A stretch of DNA of 64,000 nucleotides from Arbacia lixula (GCA_963669155.1 OZ022593.1:21089047-21153046); one strand, 5' to 3'. Shown: positions 47,802 through 59,929, counted from the stretch's first letter. Notes: generated by a model from the letters alone, not told the origin. Translations and numbers: made by a program.

Positions 47802-48192
47802 CAATTCTCCCTATCGCATATAGCCGATATCCAGCGATATCACCTCGTGATACCGATATCTGATCGATTGCTCTTGGAACATATACTTCCGGTAAGAGTT
47901 TGTTGTCGGCGCAAAGTGATCTAGAAATCGCTTTTTTTGGATGAATTAATCAGTGAACAATTTATCTAGGGTTAAGGTTATGGTCAGGGTTAGGTATAGA
48001 ATTAGGTTTAGGGTTAGGGTAAGGGTCAGGGTTAGCTTTAGAGTTAAAATTCATAAAATTAGTGGGAAACCGTGGTCCCTATTGTACGGGATGTACGTGG
48101 ACCGGAAGTTCGTATCCCAAGAATTAAAGGTAAAATAATTAGAGCGCCACACACGTTCAGATTCGGAGGGCTATATGCGATAGGGAGAATTG
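47802..48192. mobile_element. Inverted-repeat element with telomere-like core
   Basis: CAATTCTCCCTATCGCATAT and AGCC at the left (from 47802) is matched perfectly by the reverse complement ending at 48192. A second inverted pair (TTGGAACATATACTTCCGG near 47874 with CCGGAAGTTCGTATCCCAA ending 48120) lies exactly 71 bp inside each end, so the arms are collinear although the sequence between has diverged. The core (about 47968-48050) is a degenerate TTAGGG array: GGTTTAGGGTTAGGG with GGTCAGGG and GGTTAGGT variants. No coding frame is convincing. Confidence 0.7.
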
Positions 48193-48234
48193 TCTTCAGG
48201 GACCAGTCCCCATCTTTCATTACGGCTTTACCCC

Positions 48235-48440
48235 TAGCTTATGTCAACCCAGCTGGTCCTTGTGTTAAGTCAATGGTAGTTAGATCATCTAGGAGTTGAT
48301 GGGTTAACTACATATTATTTCTAGAAAGAAGTATTTAATTACCAATTAACCCATAGCTTATGGCAGGTGGATGATCCCTGTGATAATTCAATGGGAATGA
48401 GATTATCTAGGAGTTCATGGGTTAACATAAGTTATGTCCA
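48235..48440. repeat. Diverged tandem duplication, 119-bp period
   Basis: TAGCTTATG at 48235 and 48354 begins two units sharing TCAATGG, GATTATCTAGGAGTTCATGG (first copy: GATCATCTAGGAGTTGATGG) and GTTAAC. Confidence 0.75.
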
Positions 48441-48503
48441 GGAAGAGAAAAGGGGAACTGGTAGCTGCCCTCAGCATCATGCAGTAATTCTTATCAGGCA
48501 TTG

Positions 48504-48505
<2 letters not shown>

Positions 48506-48585
<80 letters not shown>
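48506..48585. repeat. (GT)n microsatellite, about 80 bp
   Basis: A pure GT alternation followed by a run of nine or more guanines. Confidence 0.97.
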
Positions 48586-48587
<2 letters not shown>

Positions 48588-48870
48588 GGGGGGGGCAATG
48601 AGTGTTGTAGGAGGGTAAGGTAAGGGTGAGAGTCAGGGGTTGGTAATGGACATAAGGGTGGGGGGGAGGATGGTACATAGACAGGTGAATTAAGAGAGGG
48701 GGAAGGGAGTGATGCAAGAGGGTAAAGGAAAGAGAGAGGTAGGGAGGTGGTTGGCAATGAACATGAGGGGGGGGGGTAGGGGGTTAGGAGGGTGAAGGAG
48801 AGTGAAGGAATGATTGAAAGGTAAGAGAAAGAGGGAGGTGGTTGGTAATGGAAAAGGGGGGGGGGGCTAG
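48586..48870. repeat. G-rich GGGGTAGGG/GGTGAAGG simple sequence
   Basis: Runs of guanine at 48587-48595, 48659-48667, 48769-48777 and 48857-48867 sit in purine-rich DNA. Confidence 0.8.
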
Positions 48871-49133
48871 AGGTGAAGGTAATAGTTGAGTGCCTGACAA
48901 TAGTAATAGCTTACAGTATCATTACAAGCTACTTACAGTGGCTTTCCACACAAGACTAACAAAGCTGTTAGCCGCTCTACTGGTCAGTACGACACACTTC
49001 ACTGGTCATCAATAATAATGTGGGGGTAATACCTGGAAGGATCTTGGGGTGTAATGAGTCAAGCGCTAATTGCACATTGGCCTGGTGAGAGAGCAGTGTG
49101 CAAAGCATGCACCATTGTCACTCAGTAGAGCCA
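48871..49133. other. Non-coding stretch
   Basis: Nothing recognised. Confidence 0.5.
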
Positions 49134-49270
49134 CTGAAGTTAAGTCTGAAGATGAATAGCTTCTATATGTCTGTACAGGTGTCTATTGAAACTTAACTGA
49201 ACCTGAAGTTAAGTCTGAAGATGAATAGCTTCGATATGTCTGTACATGTGTCTATTGAAACTTAACTAGA
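49134..49270. repeat. 69-bp tandem duplication, two copies
   Basis: CTGAAGTTAAGTCTGAAGAT begins at 49134 and 49203. The two copies are nearly identical over their full length, and each ends TTGAAACTTAACT, so each unit also carries its own short inverted ends (AGTTAAGT/ACTTAACT). Confidence 0.92.
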
Positions 49271-49453
49271 CCTCATGTGTATGATCTCCATAGGAAACGC
49301 TTATATTCCTCTTTCACAGAATTAGCGATTTAACACTCATTCTAAGCTGATTCTGGATCCTTTTGTTTATTTTCTCAGAGATCCAATGCAGGGAGTTGGC
49401 AGTCAGCAGTCTACCCCAACGATAACATATATGATATTTCACAGTCATAGTGT

Positions 49454-49670
49454 CACAAACATTTTCAGGAAAAGTAACAAACTATCCTTGTTTACATTTG
49501 AAACGTAGCGATCATAGTCTACATTCATACACTGCATTGCAGCTGCCAGCTAACTTTGCACAAACTTCTCGCATTACAGCGGTAAATTCCTGACCTCTGC
49601 ACTGATTGCTGTCTTGGTCTCTATGCTACAGGAACCATGGAGGTTTTAGGCGACCTATCCAAAACCTACT
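49454..49670 (+). repeat. Dispersed repeat family E, copy 2
   Basis: CACAAACATTTTCAGGAAAA, ATAGTCTACATTC, TTGGTCTCT, GAGGTTTTAGGCGACC and CCAAAACCTAC match the order of words at 34289-34456, with extra internal sequence. Confidence 0.6.
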
Positions 49671-50041
49671 CCATATCTTAAGATCTATATGATTCAGCTC
49701 AAATCAGCCTCCAGTTCTTGTATTGCACATTCTTAAACTGTATTTTCCTCCATATATCATGTTTTTTTTTTTTTACAAAATTGTATTTTTCCACCTGAAA
49801 AGGGCTACTCTGTCTTTTAATAAATCTCTCAAGTTGCTCCTGCTTTTATATCCTTTTGGCCTGAATTTGAATAAATTTGTGATTGCCATAACTCTTCTGA
49901 GAGCTCACAGATGATTGCATCTTGGAGAAAGCACTGACCGATGAGTCTTGTCACAGAGTTGAATGCTCGCCCAATGAGGATGCGCTTCAAAGCACATTGT
50001 CGCTGCACAGACACGTCTATTCTTACAAATCAACACTAACT

Positions 50042-50413
50042 TTAAAGGGAGTATGCTGTACTGGGAAGACAAAATGCCTTCAAAAGGTGATTGTGAGCAT
50101 TCTTCTTGCCAATGGTCTTAAATCCATGTATTGTACATTTTAGAAACTTGCTGATAGTTATTTGCCCTCATATGATCCACATTGGGAGTAATTAGTGGTT
50201 AAATTATGAATCCTAAAATTGTTCGGGCCGAACATTTCAAGAATTTGTGATTAAATCACTAATAACTCCAAATGTGGATAATCTTTGAGCAAATAACTTT
50301 CAGCAAGTTTCTAAATTGGACAATACATGAATTTAAGACCATTGGCAAGAAGATTGCTCATGATCCCCTTTTGTCAGAATTTTTGTCTTCCCAGTACAGT
50401 ATAGTCCCTTTAA
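50042..50413. mobile_element. TTAA-flanked foldback element, about 180-bp arms
   Basis: Both ends read TTAAAGGGA(G/C)TAT inward, with TTAA at 50042-50045 and 50410-50413. Nearly the entire element is one imperfect palindrome. Paired words include CTGTACTGGGAAGACAAAA, TCTTCTTGCCAATGGTCTTA, ATGTATTGT, TAGAAACTTGCTGA and AGTTATTTG. The apex holds TTCGGGCCGAAC. TTAA target sites are known for piggyBac- and Kolobok-type transposons; which applies here is not decided. Several small open frames lie in the arms and are not genes. Confidence 0.88.
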
Positions 50414-52839
50414 TGCAAGTGTATATGTGTATGTGTGTATATAAGGATGTAGCTAGAGTTGTGTAGTGAGAGGGATGTTGTAGCCTTATGCAGTAAGACA
50501 TGTATATATGTTTAAGTAAAGGCATGTCTCTATAACACCATAGAGCCAAGCTTTCAGAAGTAAATTTCCATTAAGAAGTAGATAATTTTGTATAGATGCT
50601 CATTTTATTATGATATAAAAGATGTCCTTTTCCTACAGTTGTTGTTATTGAGGTTCAGTGAGGGCCACTTTTCATTCTTATCAGCTTATTTCACCAATTA
50701 GCACATTGTTCAACTAATTAATGCTCTCAGTGTCCTTGGTCAGTTACCTTGGTAATAGCTCATTAGCAGCAGGTGGCAGAATGTCTTAGATATTTGTTAG
50801 TGTATTCATCTTACAGTATTGAACATATTTATTATATTATATTGTGATCAAATTCTGCTCACTATAGTAAAGTAAAATAACAAAAGAAAATGAAAGCAAA
50901 TTAACAGGGTATAGATATAGATTTGTTTTCAAAGATTGTACTGGTTGATGTCACAGTAATCACTCCTGTTTACTTTAAATCATTGTTTAAATCAGCTCTG
51001 TGATCATTTATTTCCAAACACTCTTCAACAGATTCGGGAGATAAAGACTCGTTCCAAGAAAAATCCTAATGGACATTACAGTAATCACTTATCTTCACTT
51101 TACACCATGAATTTACTTGGCTTTGTGACAAAAATTGTTTCCAATTCATGCCCTCACTTGCCAAGCTCGTCCAAGCACTGCCCACTCGACACAAATCATT
51201 AAAGCACAATATGCTAATAATCCATGCCATATCTAAACCAGAGACTGACAAGAAGCCTCTGGCATATAAGGTTGTTCTTCCTCAATGCTGATCTCTCTTG
51301 CACAGACTCTGTACACCAATACGTCTATCTCCGATCTCTCAAGTTCACCATACGGAAGTAACCTATACTCATTTTTTCCCTGCCTGTTTATGCCTTGTTT
51401 TGTTATTTTAGCAGTCAAGCGGAAATGTACACGTTTTCACTCATTCAGTCCCACTCTAACAGATATACGAGGGTTATTCTAGGAGAATAATGCCCATTTT
51501 CCCCTCAATAATCATTTCCATTTCAATGTAAGGGAAAATTTTCAGAGAAATACAGTAGTGAGTTTGCTTGCTTTTTTTTACTAGGCAATAATGCATTCAT
51601 GCTTGAGACAACATTGGTAGAGAAGGAGGAGAAATCTTCTGATTGGTAAAGCTGTTGGCTGGTAACTGTTTTGTGACGTCAAAGGAGGAATCCAAGCGAG
51701 CTAAACTACTGCATATAGGAGCGATGCCTTTCCATTTTGCTTGCTCGCCTATTCAATCTTTCTATGCTCATATTTTTTTCTTTCTCTCAGTGTATACTCA
51801 CTTTCATTTTCCTTTCTTATCTCATGCTCTGCATTACGTTTCTTTCTCTCCTTCATTTTTTCTTCTCTTTCTGCACACACCATAGTCTCCCTAATCACTT
51901 CATTTACCTTTGTTTTGCCATCTGTTCTCATCATATCCAGTGCACATCATCACTTCATCCTACAGACTGAATATTTCAACACAAATTCAATATTTTTTAA
52001 TTAGAATCAGATAGACTTGGCAAAGGGAGACTGTTTAAATCATACATTCACTGTATATACTGCACTTTTATAGTGATTCATCAAAGCCGCTGAATTATCT
52101 CATTTATCTAAGAAATCACTTGCTAAATTTCACTTAGATAATTCTGTATGACATCATATTACGAGATGTAAGTTTCAAGGAATGCTAGCAACTGTTCCTT
52201 CATCCAGCATAATATGTTAAAATCTTTACCGAGAATGTTTGTTGTAAAAGGAAAAGTAAATCATATGGAATTAAAATTGATCCATGTCATTTTTTAAAGG
52301 TAGATGCCAAGGACTTATTAGCATGGAGAACAACCTGAGCAGACACTACATGGCCGACACCACAGTGTGGGTATATTGGATGATACATGAAAATAATGAG
52401 GATCCACATTATTTCACACGAATCACACAATTCAAGACATTTTGACTTGAATGAAACTGAACATCTGTGACATGATGAGAGCCTTGTGTACCAGATAACA
52501 GTATTTCTTCTCATGAAACCTCACATATCTTTCTGAATTCTGATCGTCATGGGAGGAGCTCTATGTTTCATTGAGGTTTCTTGCACTAAAACTACATATA
52601 AAACCCATTAGGCACACTGGCACAATCAGGGATAAAATATGAACATATTCAGAAAGATTGAATACAAATCTGATCTTTGCTATCATTCCAAGCATTACTA
52701 TTTAATTGCATTAGATTTTGTGTGACTCACACACAAACAACACAATTTTTTTTTTTTAACTTGTTCTCCTGAATTACAATCCAAATGCCATTACAGAGTG
52801 TAATAATGTCAAGAGATTGCTTGCCTGTGTTCCACCCTG
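50414..52839. other. Non-coding region
   Basis: AT-rich, with no recognised gene. There is a pyrimidine-rich patch at 51760-51890. Confidence 0.55.
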
Positions 52840-53260
52840 CATGCAGAGTGTAATGTGTTCATTGCAATGATTCGCAGGCACAATCCATGCACTGTCCCTA
52901 GGCCTCTCCCAGCTACGCTAATGAGGAGAATGCTTTAGACTTTTTCTTGTTTGTTCTTGAATCTTCGGTTGTGTCGCAATGAGACCCCACGTCTTCAATT
53001 AATTTGACTTTCTCCCTCAAGTACACAAAGCCATTTAGAAGCTTTCGTCCTATTCTACCTCAGGTTTTCTTTGCGACCCCACCCCCGCCCCCTTCCTCCT
53101 CAAACTCAAACCTAGCGTCTTCTTTTCGCTTCGTCCCAACCCAGAGCCCATCAATCAACGAACGGAAAAAGATCGCAAAAACAGCTCTAAGATCACTCCA
53201 AATTAGCCCCCGGCCATGGTTTATGAGGTAACGTGTGCATACGCTGCGTTTCAAATTCAT
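52840..53260. promoter_or_regulatory. Possible regulatory or exon-bearing island
   Basis: Unique, relatively CpG-rich DNA between repeats. Words of note are CTTCAATTAATTTGAC and CCAAATTAGCC (homeodomain type). CCATGG at about 53215 is followed by TTTATGAG|GTAACG, a fair donor-like site after a good-context ATG. The open frame across 53004-53231 has no ATG at its start. Enhancer, 5' exon and chance all remain possible. Confidence 0.2.
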
Positions 53261-53274
53261 CTCGCGTGGTTGGG

Positions 53275-53545
53275 GTGAGAAAGAGGGAGGGAGAGAAAGA
53301 GGGAATGAGAGAGATGGAAGGAGAGAATGAGGGAAAGAGAGAGATGGAGGGAGAGAGATGGAGGGAGAGGATGAGAGAGATGGAGGGAGAGAATGAGAGA
53401 ATGAGAGAATGAGAGAGATGGAGGGAGAGAATGAGGGAAAGAGGGAGATGAAGGGAGAGAATGAGAGAGAGAGGGAAAAAGAAAGGGGTAGATAATAGCA
53501 GTGGAATGAAAGAGAGGGAAGGAGAAAGGGAGAAATAATAGAGGT
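53275..53545. repeat. GA-rich minisatellite-like block
   Basis: Units such as GAGAGATGGAGGGA and GAGAATGAG repeat irregularly over 270 bp. Confidence 0.92.
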
Positions 53546-53819
53546 GGAATGAGATGAAAATTCTGACATTTAGTTGGGACCATCAGTATTCATGACCAGT
53601 TTAGTAGGGGGGGGGGCGGCATGGGTATCAGAAACCCCTGCACACTTTACTACCTCCCACAAAATAACAAGTAGATTACAAAGCAAAGTGTGAGTTTTAT
53701 ACCATTGTAATGATAATTTATATTATTGAATTCTGATTTGACTTCAAGATAACATGTATTTATTTACTATCATTACTGTTGCTATCAATGCACTATTGTT
53801 CATGTTACAGCATTCTTTC

Positions 53820-54745
53820 TGTCTTCTACCACCTGCTATCTTATCATCCACACTGGTCTTTTCTCCTCCACATTGCCGACATCCCCACCTTCACTCACAG
53901 CTCATTCCTCATTCTAACTCACAATCCCATTCACCTCCCACCAATCCTGTCTCTACCCTTGTACATCCTCCTCCTGCTCTCCTTCTCCCCAACCCTTCCT
54001 TCTCCTCTCATCCCAGCCCATCCAGCCCCCTCAGTGCCTCCAAGCAAACCCTTCATCCCACCTCATCCTCTCCTCTTCACCCTCAAACAGCCCACCCATA
54101 ATCTTCCATTCATCCCAGATTCCCTAGTTCCTCCCCTGTTTACCCCTATGTACCCACTGCTTCTACCCTGCCTCCCTCCTCTCCCCATTATCTACCCTCA
54201 TACTCATCTCTACATCACCCCTACCCACTCATTACCCCCTCTCACTCCCACCTATATCTGGTACCCTACATCTTCTCCATTCTATATGCTCCACCCCCAT
54301 ATACACTCCCACCCATACCCCCTTCCTCATCACCTACCCTTCCCTACTCCACCCAAATCTTACTCCCACCTTCCACCGCCCACCTCCCTCAATCCTCATC
54401 CTCCACCCCTACCTCCATACACCCCAATGTGCATTTCCATCATGATCCATCCCCTACCCCCCCCCTCACCTCACCTTATCCTCCAGCATCACTGACCCAA
54501 TCCTACCCCCCTGCCCCCCCCCCCCATCTCTATCTCAAATTCTCATCCTCTCCCCCTATCTCCATACACCCCTGTGTCCATATACACTCCTATCCATCCC
54601 TATCCCCAACCCTACTTCTCTCCCTTCCTCACCCCTCCTCCTCCACTCCTATCCCTTCTCCCCACCTCAACCCTCCCCCTCCCCTCCCCTCCCCTATCCT
54701 AGCTCTTCTTCCTCCTATCCTCCCCCACCCATGTCCAGAGTACCC
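53820..54745 (+). repeat. C-rich pyrimidine tract, about 900 bp
   Basis: The plus strand is dominated by C and T with regular A spacing (CCTACCCC, CCCATCC, CTCCCACC) and contains C-runs of 8-14 near 54458 and 54515. Frames of 115-238 codons across it are all Pro/Ser/His/Leu low complexity. The complement carries many G-runs that could form quadruplexes. Confidence 0.85.
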
Positions 54746-54759
54746 ACCCGTCTCTGTGA

Positions 54760-54900
54760 GCCTGCCTTGCGACCACCGCCATGCTGTTTACATTCCTGCA
54801 CCACCGCGCCAATAACGCCATCCTCCACCCTTGCCCGTATTCGTATGTTAATCATTAACTTGATAGCTTTGCAAATAATCGCGTCAGATCTATGTCCGTG
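54760..54900. promoter_or_regulatory. Possible enhancer with perfect HNF1 palindrome
   Basis: GTTAATCATTAAC at 54847-54859 matches the HNF1 consensus GTTAATNATTAAC at every position. TTTGCAAATAATC follows within 15 bp (POU/octamer or C/EBP type). The segment is unique, lies between a pyrimidine tract and a poly-T run, and contains several CpGs. Function is inference. Confidence 0.35.
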
Positions 54901-55619
54901 ACTCTTTTTTTTTTTTTTTGCTTTTTTCCCTCCCTCCTTTTCTTCCAGAGGCCCTGCCTTCACAGTCAATGTTGTGCTCGATCCAGATGGTACAATAAAA
55001 AGTGATACTCAAGCTTCGGTTTCCACCCACATGCATGCACATTGTATGTAAATGAGTGCCTTGATTTTGTCAGGCTATGAATTACTTGTTTTTGTCATAA
55101 CATTACCCTGAACATTTGATATTTTATACCAAAAAATGGCTTGAAAGAGGAAAACAAATTAGAGAAAAAACTATAAGTGTAAAATGATGAAAGGCCTAGG
55201 GTGGCAAATTTTACAAATATTTTGAAATAGGTCTATTCATTTTTTTACTTTAAATGTGTTGATAAAAATAATAATCTCTATTAACAAAGTAATACAAACA
55301 TAACCACCGAGTACTCTGGAATTTATAGCTCAGCATTTTTTTTTGCAGCAAGTTAATCATGGTTGCAAAAGATAATAAAGATTTAGCATACAATCTGTCA
55401 ATTGTCATCAAAGTAGTGCTTCTAAGGAACTGTTCATTGTAGTATCACCCAATGTAAGTACAATTTTACTTTTTGATATCTCACAGACGATTTAGAGAAA
55501 CAACTGCTTTCATACTCCATGCATTGATGTATGACACTCATTAAGGTGTCAAAAAGTTTTGGGGAAGGGATGTCACTGTCTCTTTATATACATCCCCACA
55601 TAATAACAAAAGCCAACTT

Positions 55620-55850
55620 AGGCATATGCATACACACATGCACATGCAGATACACACATAAATACACACAAACATACACACACTAAGAAAAAAAAAACCA
55701 CACAATCACAAAAACAAGCATACACACACAAATACACAAATATTCATACATACATGTGTACAAGCACACACAAACACACACATACATACATAGCCCCCTT
55801 CCCACTTGCACATATATACACATAAATACACTCACACACAAAAACAATTG
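55620..55850. repeat. ACACAT/CATACA degenerate microsatellite
   Basis: Loose CACACA, ACATACA and AAATACACAC words over about 230 bp. Confidence 0.85.
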
Positions 55851-56183
55851 GCAGTTTAGAAACCCTGCCAAGCAACTTTGACAGTAAAGACAAATTAAGC
55901 ATACAAGTGATGTATACTTGCTATTTTGATATCTACCAAAGATAGCAATATTACACTGTGTGCTTCTAATGAACGATTAGAGTTGTATACAGTAGATATC
56001 AAGAAAGATTTTATCAAAAACCCTGCTAAGAATAATATTAAGCAATGTGAAGAGGCGCATATCAGGAAATCTGGTAGCTAATTGATATGTTCAGATCTAC
56101 TACAGATTGCCTACGTCCTTGTTACACTTAGCACCTTACTGTAGCAAAGAGTACTCAGTTCAGTCAAAGGCAGGATAAAGGAC

Positions 56184-56276
56184 AATAGCTGCTGATATGC
56201 CAGACAAACCTCAGCAATGTTCAATACAGCAGCCTCACACTGTCATGCAGCAGGTATCATCTCTGATCTAGTGCAC
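56184..56276 (+). repeat. Dispersed repeat family F, copy 2
   Basis: AATAGCTGCTGATATGCCAG, CAGCAATGTTCAATAC, CACTGTCATGCAG and ATCTCTGATCTAGTGCAC match 39511-39600 in order. Confidence 0.55.
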
Positions 56277-56862
56277 TTGCAGTAAAGCTGCTTAGCAATG
56301 GATGCAAGATAATTGCAATAGGTCATGTGTACGATTCCTGAAAACATTACATTTATTCAGATTTTCTTAATAAAAACTACAAAAAGTGAGATGATATGGA
56401 ATTTACCCCTGATAAAAATATGAATGGAATCATCAAAAGAACAATGACTATTATGACAACTTCCTCTTTGTGGATCAATCAATATAATTCAGTGCTTGTT
56501 ATGATTTTCAGAAATTCACAACAACCAACTTTTCCTAAGCTGTTTCTCTGAATTTTAGCTTTAATTATCAGGGGTTTATTCTCATTAAATGTAAAAGAAG
56601 AAAAACAGATTGTACTTTTTGAATGCATGACGTCAAAGTTAGGGCAAAAACAGCTCAGTAATGATGTAACAGTAGTATATTGTGAGTTATTTATACAAAT
56701 GACCTTGTTGATAGATATCTGGTTTATGTAAACAAGACTTACGCAATATCATCTGGCAAGACTGAGATTTTCTTGAAAAAGAGATGTTAGACTTTTTTGT
56801 TATGGCTTCCTGCAGACATTAAGTGTGATCGCACCAGAAAATATATCCATTCAGCTCCTTCA

Positions 56863-56960
56863 CTGTCTGTCTGTCTGTCTGTCTGTCTGTTACTCTTGTT
56901 GTCACTTTCTACCCCCCCCCCACACTCTCTCTCCCCCCTCTCTCTCTCTCTCTCTCTCTG
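56863..56960. repeat. (CTGT)n followed by CT microsatellite
   Basis: Seven CTGT units to 56890, then a C-run (about 56913-56921) and (CT)n at about 56936-56960. Confidence 0.93.
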
Positions 56961-57738
56961 TCTCTCCATGCATACACACATGAAAGCACGTCATATGCGA
57001 GTGCACTGAAGGGGCAGCGATGCATGTGTCAAACTTGAGAGCTTGCAATGACGTGGCACCATGCCATTCCATCATCCCGGATGTATTATCCCACAAAAAT
57101 TAATACCACAATCAACAAAACAACTTAGCGCCAACACTACAAGAGAAAACAAGCCAGCGCTTAGGGAGGACAATGAGAGGAGGGAAACGATGCTAAAGGG
57201 AAGATGGATGCTTATCGAGGAGAAGCCAAGAATGCGGTAAGACGTGAGGGATCCTTGACGCAATGTCTGTACTGTTTTTGTAAGATGGGAGAGATCGTGA
57301 CGATATGTTATGACATCATGAAGCCATCATGGAATAATTATCTTTGTCAGTAAAGCGGCTTCTATCTTTACTCTCTTCTCTCCTCAGTCATAAACAAATT
57401 CTCTTCTTTTTTAGGTTCTCTTCTTTCTGTCAATGTCTCTTTGGACTCCAACCCCACTTTCTCTCTTGCTGTTTATTTTTTTTTTAATTCTTAATTGCAC
57501 CTTGTCTTTAATATCATTTACCCTATTTAATTCACCTTGTTTTCTTCATGTCTTCTTTGAACCCTCTTTCCTTTTCCATCTTTTGTTGTTTTCCACATTC
57601 AATGTGTTGATTTTTCTTTTGATGTTTTTTGTTCACCTCCCCTTCCCTCCCACTATTTCTCGTGTTCCGCCTGTTTCATGTTTTTCTTTCCCTAATCCAT
57701 TCTTGCTCTGGATCTCCACACCAGCCTGTTCATCTCAT

Positions 57739-58075
57739 TCATCTCAACCTCCACACTACCACCACCATCAAAACCACCACCCATCACTACCACCACCATC
57801 ACCATCACCATTACCACCACCACTGTCATCACCACTGTCATTACCATCATCATTTTCTTCAAAATTTTCATCACCACAGCTTCTACATTTCCTCCTTCTT
57901 GACCTACCGACTGTACCCTTTTTTTCATTGACTTCTTCCTCATCCTCATCCTTATCCTTATCAATATCATTATCCTTATTATTCTCATTCTCACCATCAT
58001 CATTGTCATTATGCTAATTATCATCACCATTCTTCATAACAATGCCTTCATCATCACTATCATCCTTAGCCTACG
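57739..58075. repeat. CAC/CAT trinucleotide repeat block
   Basis: CACCAC and CATCACCAT words at 57755-57850, with a second CAT/TCA-rich run at 57930-58075. Open frames give His/Thr/Ser or Met/Val/Ile low complexity. Confidence 0.9.
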
Positions 58076-58289
58076 GTACCACTCTTCCACCTCCATACAG
58101 TATTCTGATTAGAAACCAGTATGACACCTCTTGTTGAATTTCTGAGGACCTCCTTCCCACCTGGTTGCCCCACCCACTTCAGATTGGGATGAACTTTACC
58201 CACCCACTGAGGTCAGTGATATCAAGATATCATTCTTCAAATAGTCTTTAAAATGGACAACTTAGTACACCCCCAACTTCCTCTTTTCC

Positions 58290-58435
58290 CCTTTCCCTTT
58301 CGCTGTTTTCATCTCTCATACTCACCTCCTTTCCACCCCCTCCCTCTCTCTCTCTCTTCTACCCTTATTTATCTTTATTTATCTCTCTGCATCCCCATCC
58401 CTCTATCTTCATCTTTCTCTGCATCCCCTTCCATC

Positions 58436-58488
<53 letters not shown>

Positions 58489-58614
58489 CACACACACACA
58501 CACTTTCTCTACTGCTTTCTCCTTCCCCAGCCTCTAAACATATTTTCTGTCTGTCTCTCCCTCTCTCCCTATCAGTCTCTCCCTCTTCCCAGTCTCTTTT
58601 CTCTAATATCATCT

Positions 58615-58652
<38 letters not shown>

Positions 58653-58865
58653 CCTCTCTCTCTCTCTCTCTCTATCGCGCCCTCACTCCTTCCCTTTCTC
58701 CTTCCCTTCCTCTTAACTTGTTCCCTAAATCACTCTCTCTTTCACTCTTGCTCTTCTTATCTTCCTCTATCTTTTATGTCTCTCTCCTAACATCTCACTC
58801 TTTTCCATCTCTCTTTCTCTCTCCCTCCTTTTCTTCCTCCCTCCATCACACTCCCCCACATTCCA
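58290..58865. repeat. CT-rich block with (CTGT)n, (CT)n and (CA)n cores
   Basis: CTGT units at about 58437-58452, (CT)n to 58480, (CA)n at about 58487-58502, then mixed CT tracts to 58865. Confidence 0.93.
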
Positions 58866-59929
58866 CTCTAGACCTCTGAACAGTGACTTCACGCGTGGCG
58901 GACATGATTCTCTCCAAATCCATCTAATTCATGCGAGTCTAAATGAGACTTCAGCTGTAAATACTCAGATACCATTACGCGCAAGCAAGGAATCCTTTCG
59001 TGTCAACGCATGCAAGACGCTGAAATGCTCATCCCATCTATGACAGAGCGTGCGGACTAAAAATAACCACCAAATCTGAGGTGGATAGCAAACAAAAACA
59101 GATATGAGTCTACAAGTCCATATGTTCTGCAGAGAGCTTAACCCATTGTGCGCTACCCACCCACACTGGTATGTCTTTATGTATCCCACAGGGATGGTCA
59201 GTACAGGAAGCTGTGAACTCTTATATACCACAAGTAAAACACATCAATCCAGCATTTAGCTCGTACATAAATGGTTTGTAGAAAATACATGAAATGTATA
59301 TCAAAAGAAAACTTGTAAAGATTGTACTTTTTCTCCTTTCCAATCTACTTTATCATAAAATTACTTCATTTTCATGGTTAAATTTACCATTTCTCTGCAT
59401 AAAATCACTCTCTATGTTTTCATATATGTATCTATATTAACATATATTCTGTACATGTATTTTCCCTGTTGATTTGTTGATTTGTTGTATTTAAAGAGAA
59501 ACTTCATAAAAAAAATCAGTGAACTCCTTTGCGAGACAAATTGCAGTACTGTGCAATGGGTGAGGGCAAATGTGGTGCATAAAGAATTCTATTGATAAGT
59601 TCACATGAATCTGTTGTTATTTTTCTTGTTTAAGTCAACTTTGTTCAATGTAACATATATTAAAAACTGAATAAGATATCAGTTGTACCAGTTGTATTCA
59701 TTGAGTATGAAGTATCAATACCTCAAGGTCTGGCTAGCTCTTGGTGGTACTTATCAATATATTATAAGAACAGAGAATATTTTCAACCTAACCTTGCTAA
59801 TTTTCACAATCCATAAAGCTTCTTACCAGAGAATGCCTATTTTTTCTTACTTCTGGATTTTCTTAAATGTCCAAATATTCCAAAATAAAGAGTTTGATGA
59901 ATCAACATGAAATGTTCATGAGTGCATCC
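58866..59929. other. Unique non-coding stretch
   Basis: 58880-59060 contains several CpGs and unique sequence (ACGCGTGGCGG, TTACGCGCAAG) and might be a conserved element. The rest is AT-rich. A minus-strand frame at 58965-59231 starts with a non-ATG codon and is not called. Confidence 0.45.

Larger units (their letters stand above)
54901..57738. other. Non-coding region
   Basis: No gene is recognised. It contains a poly-T run (about 54905-54920), a CA/CATA-rich block, a family F copy and CTGT and CT microsatellites. Confidence 0.55.

Noticed and set aside
53779..54815. Long plus-strand frames of 238 and 128 codons
   Set aside because: Pro/Ser/His/Leu low complexity from a pyrimidine tract that lacks stop codons by composition.
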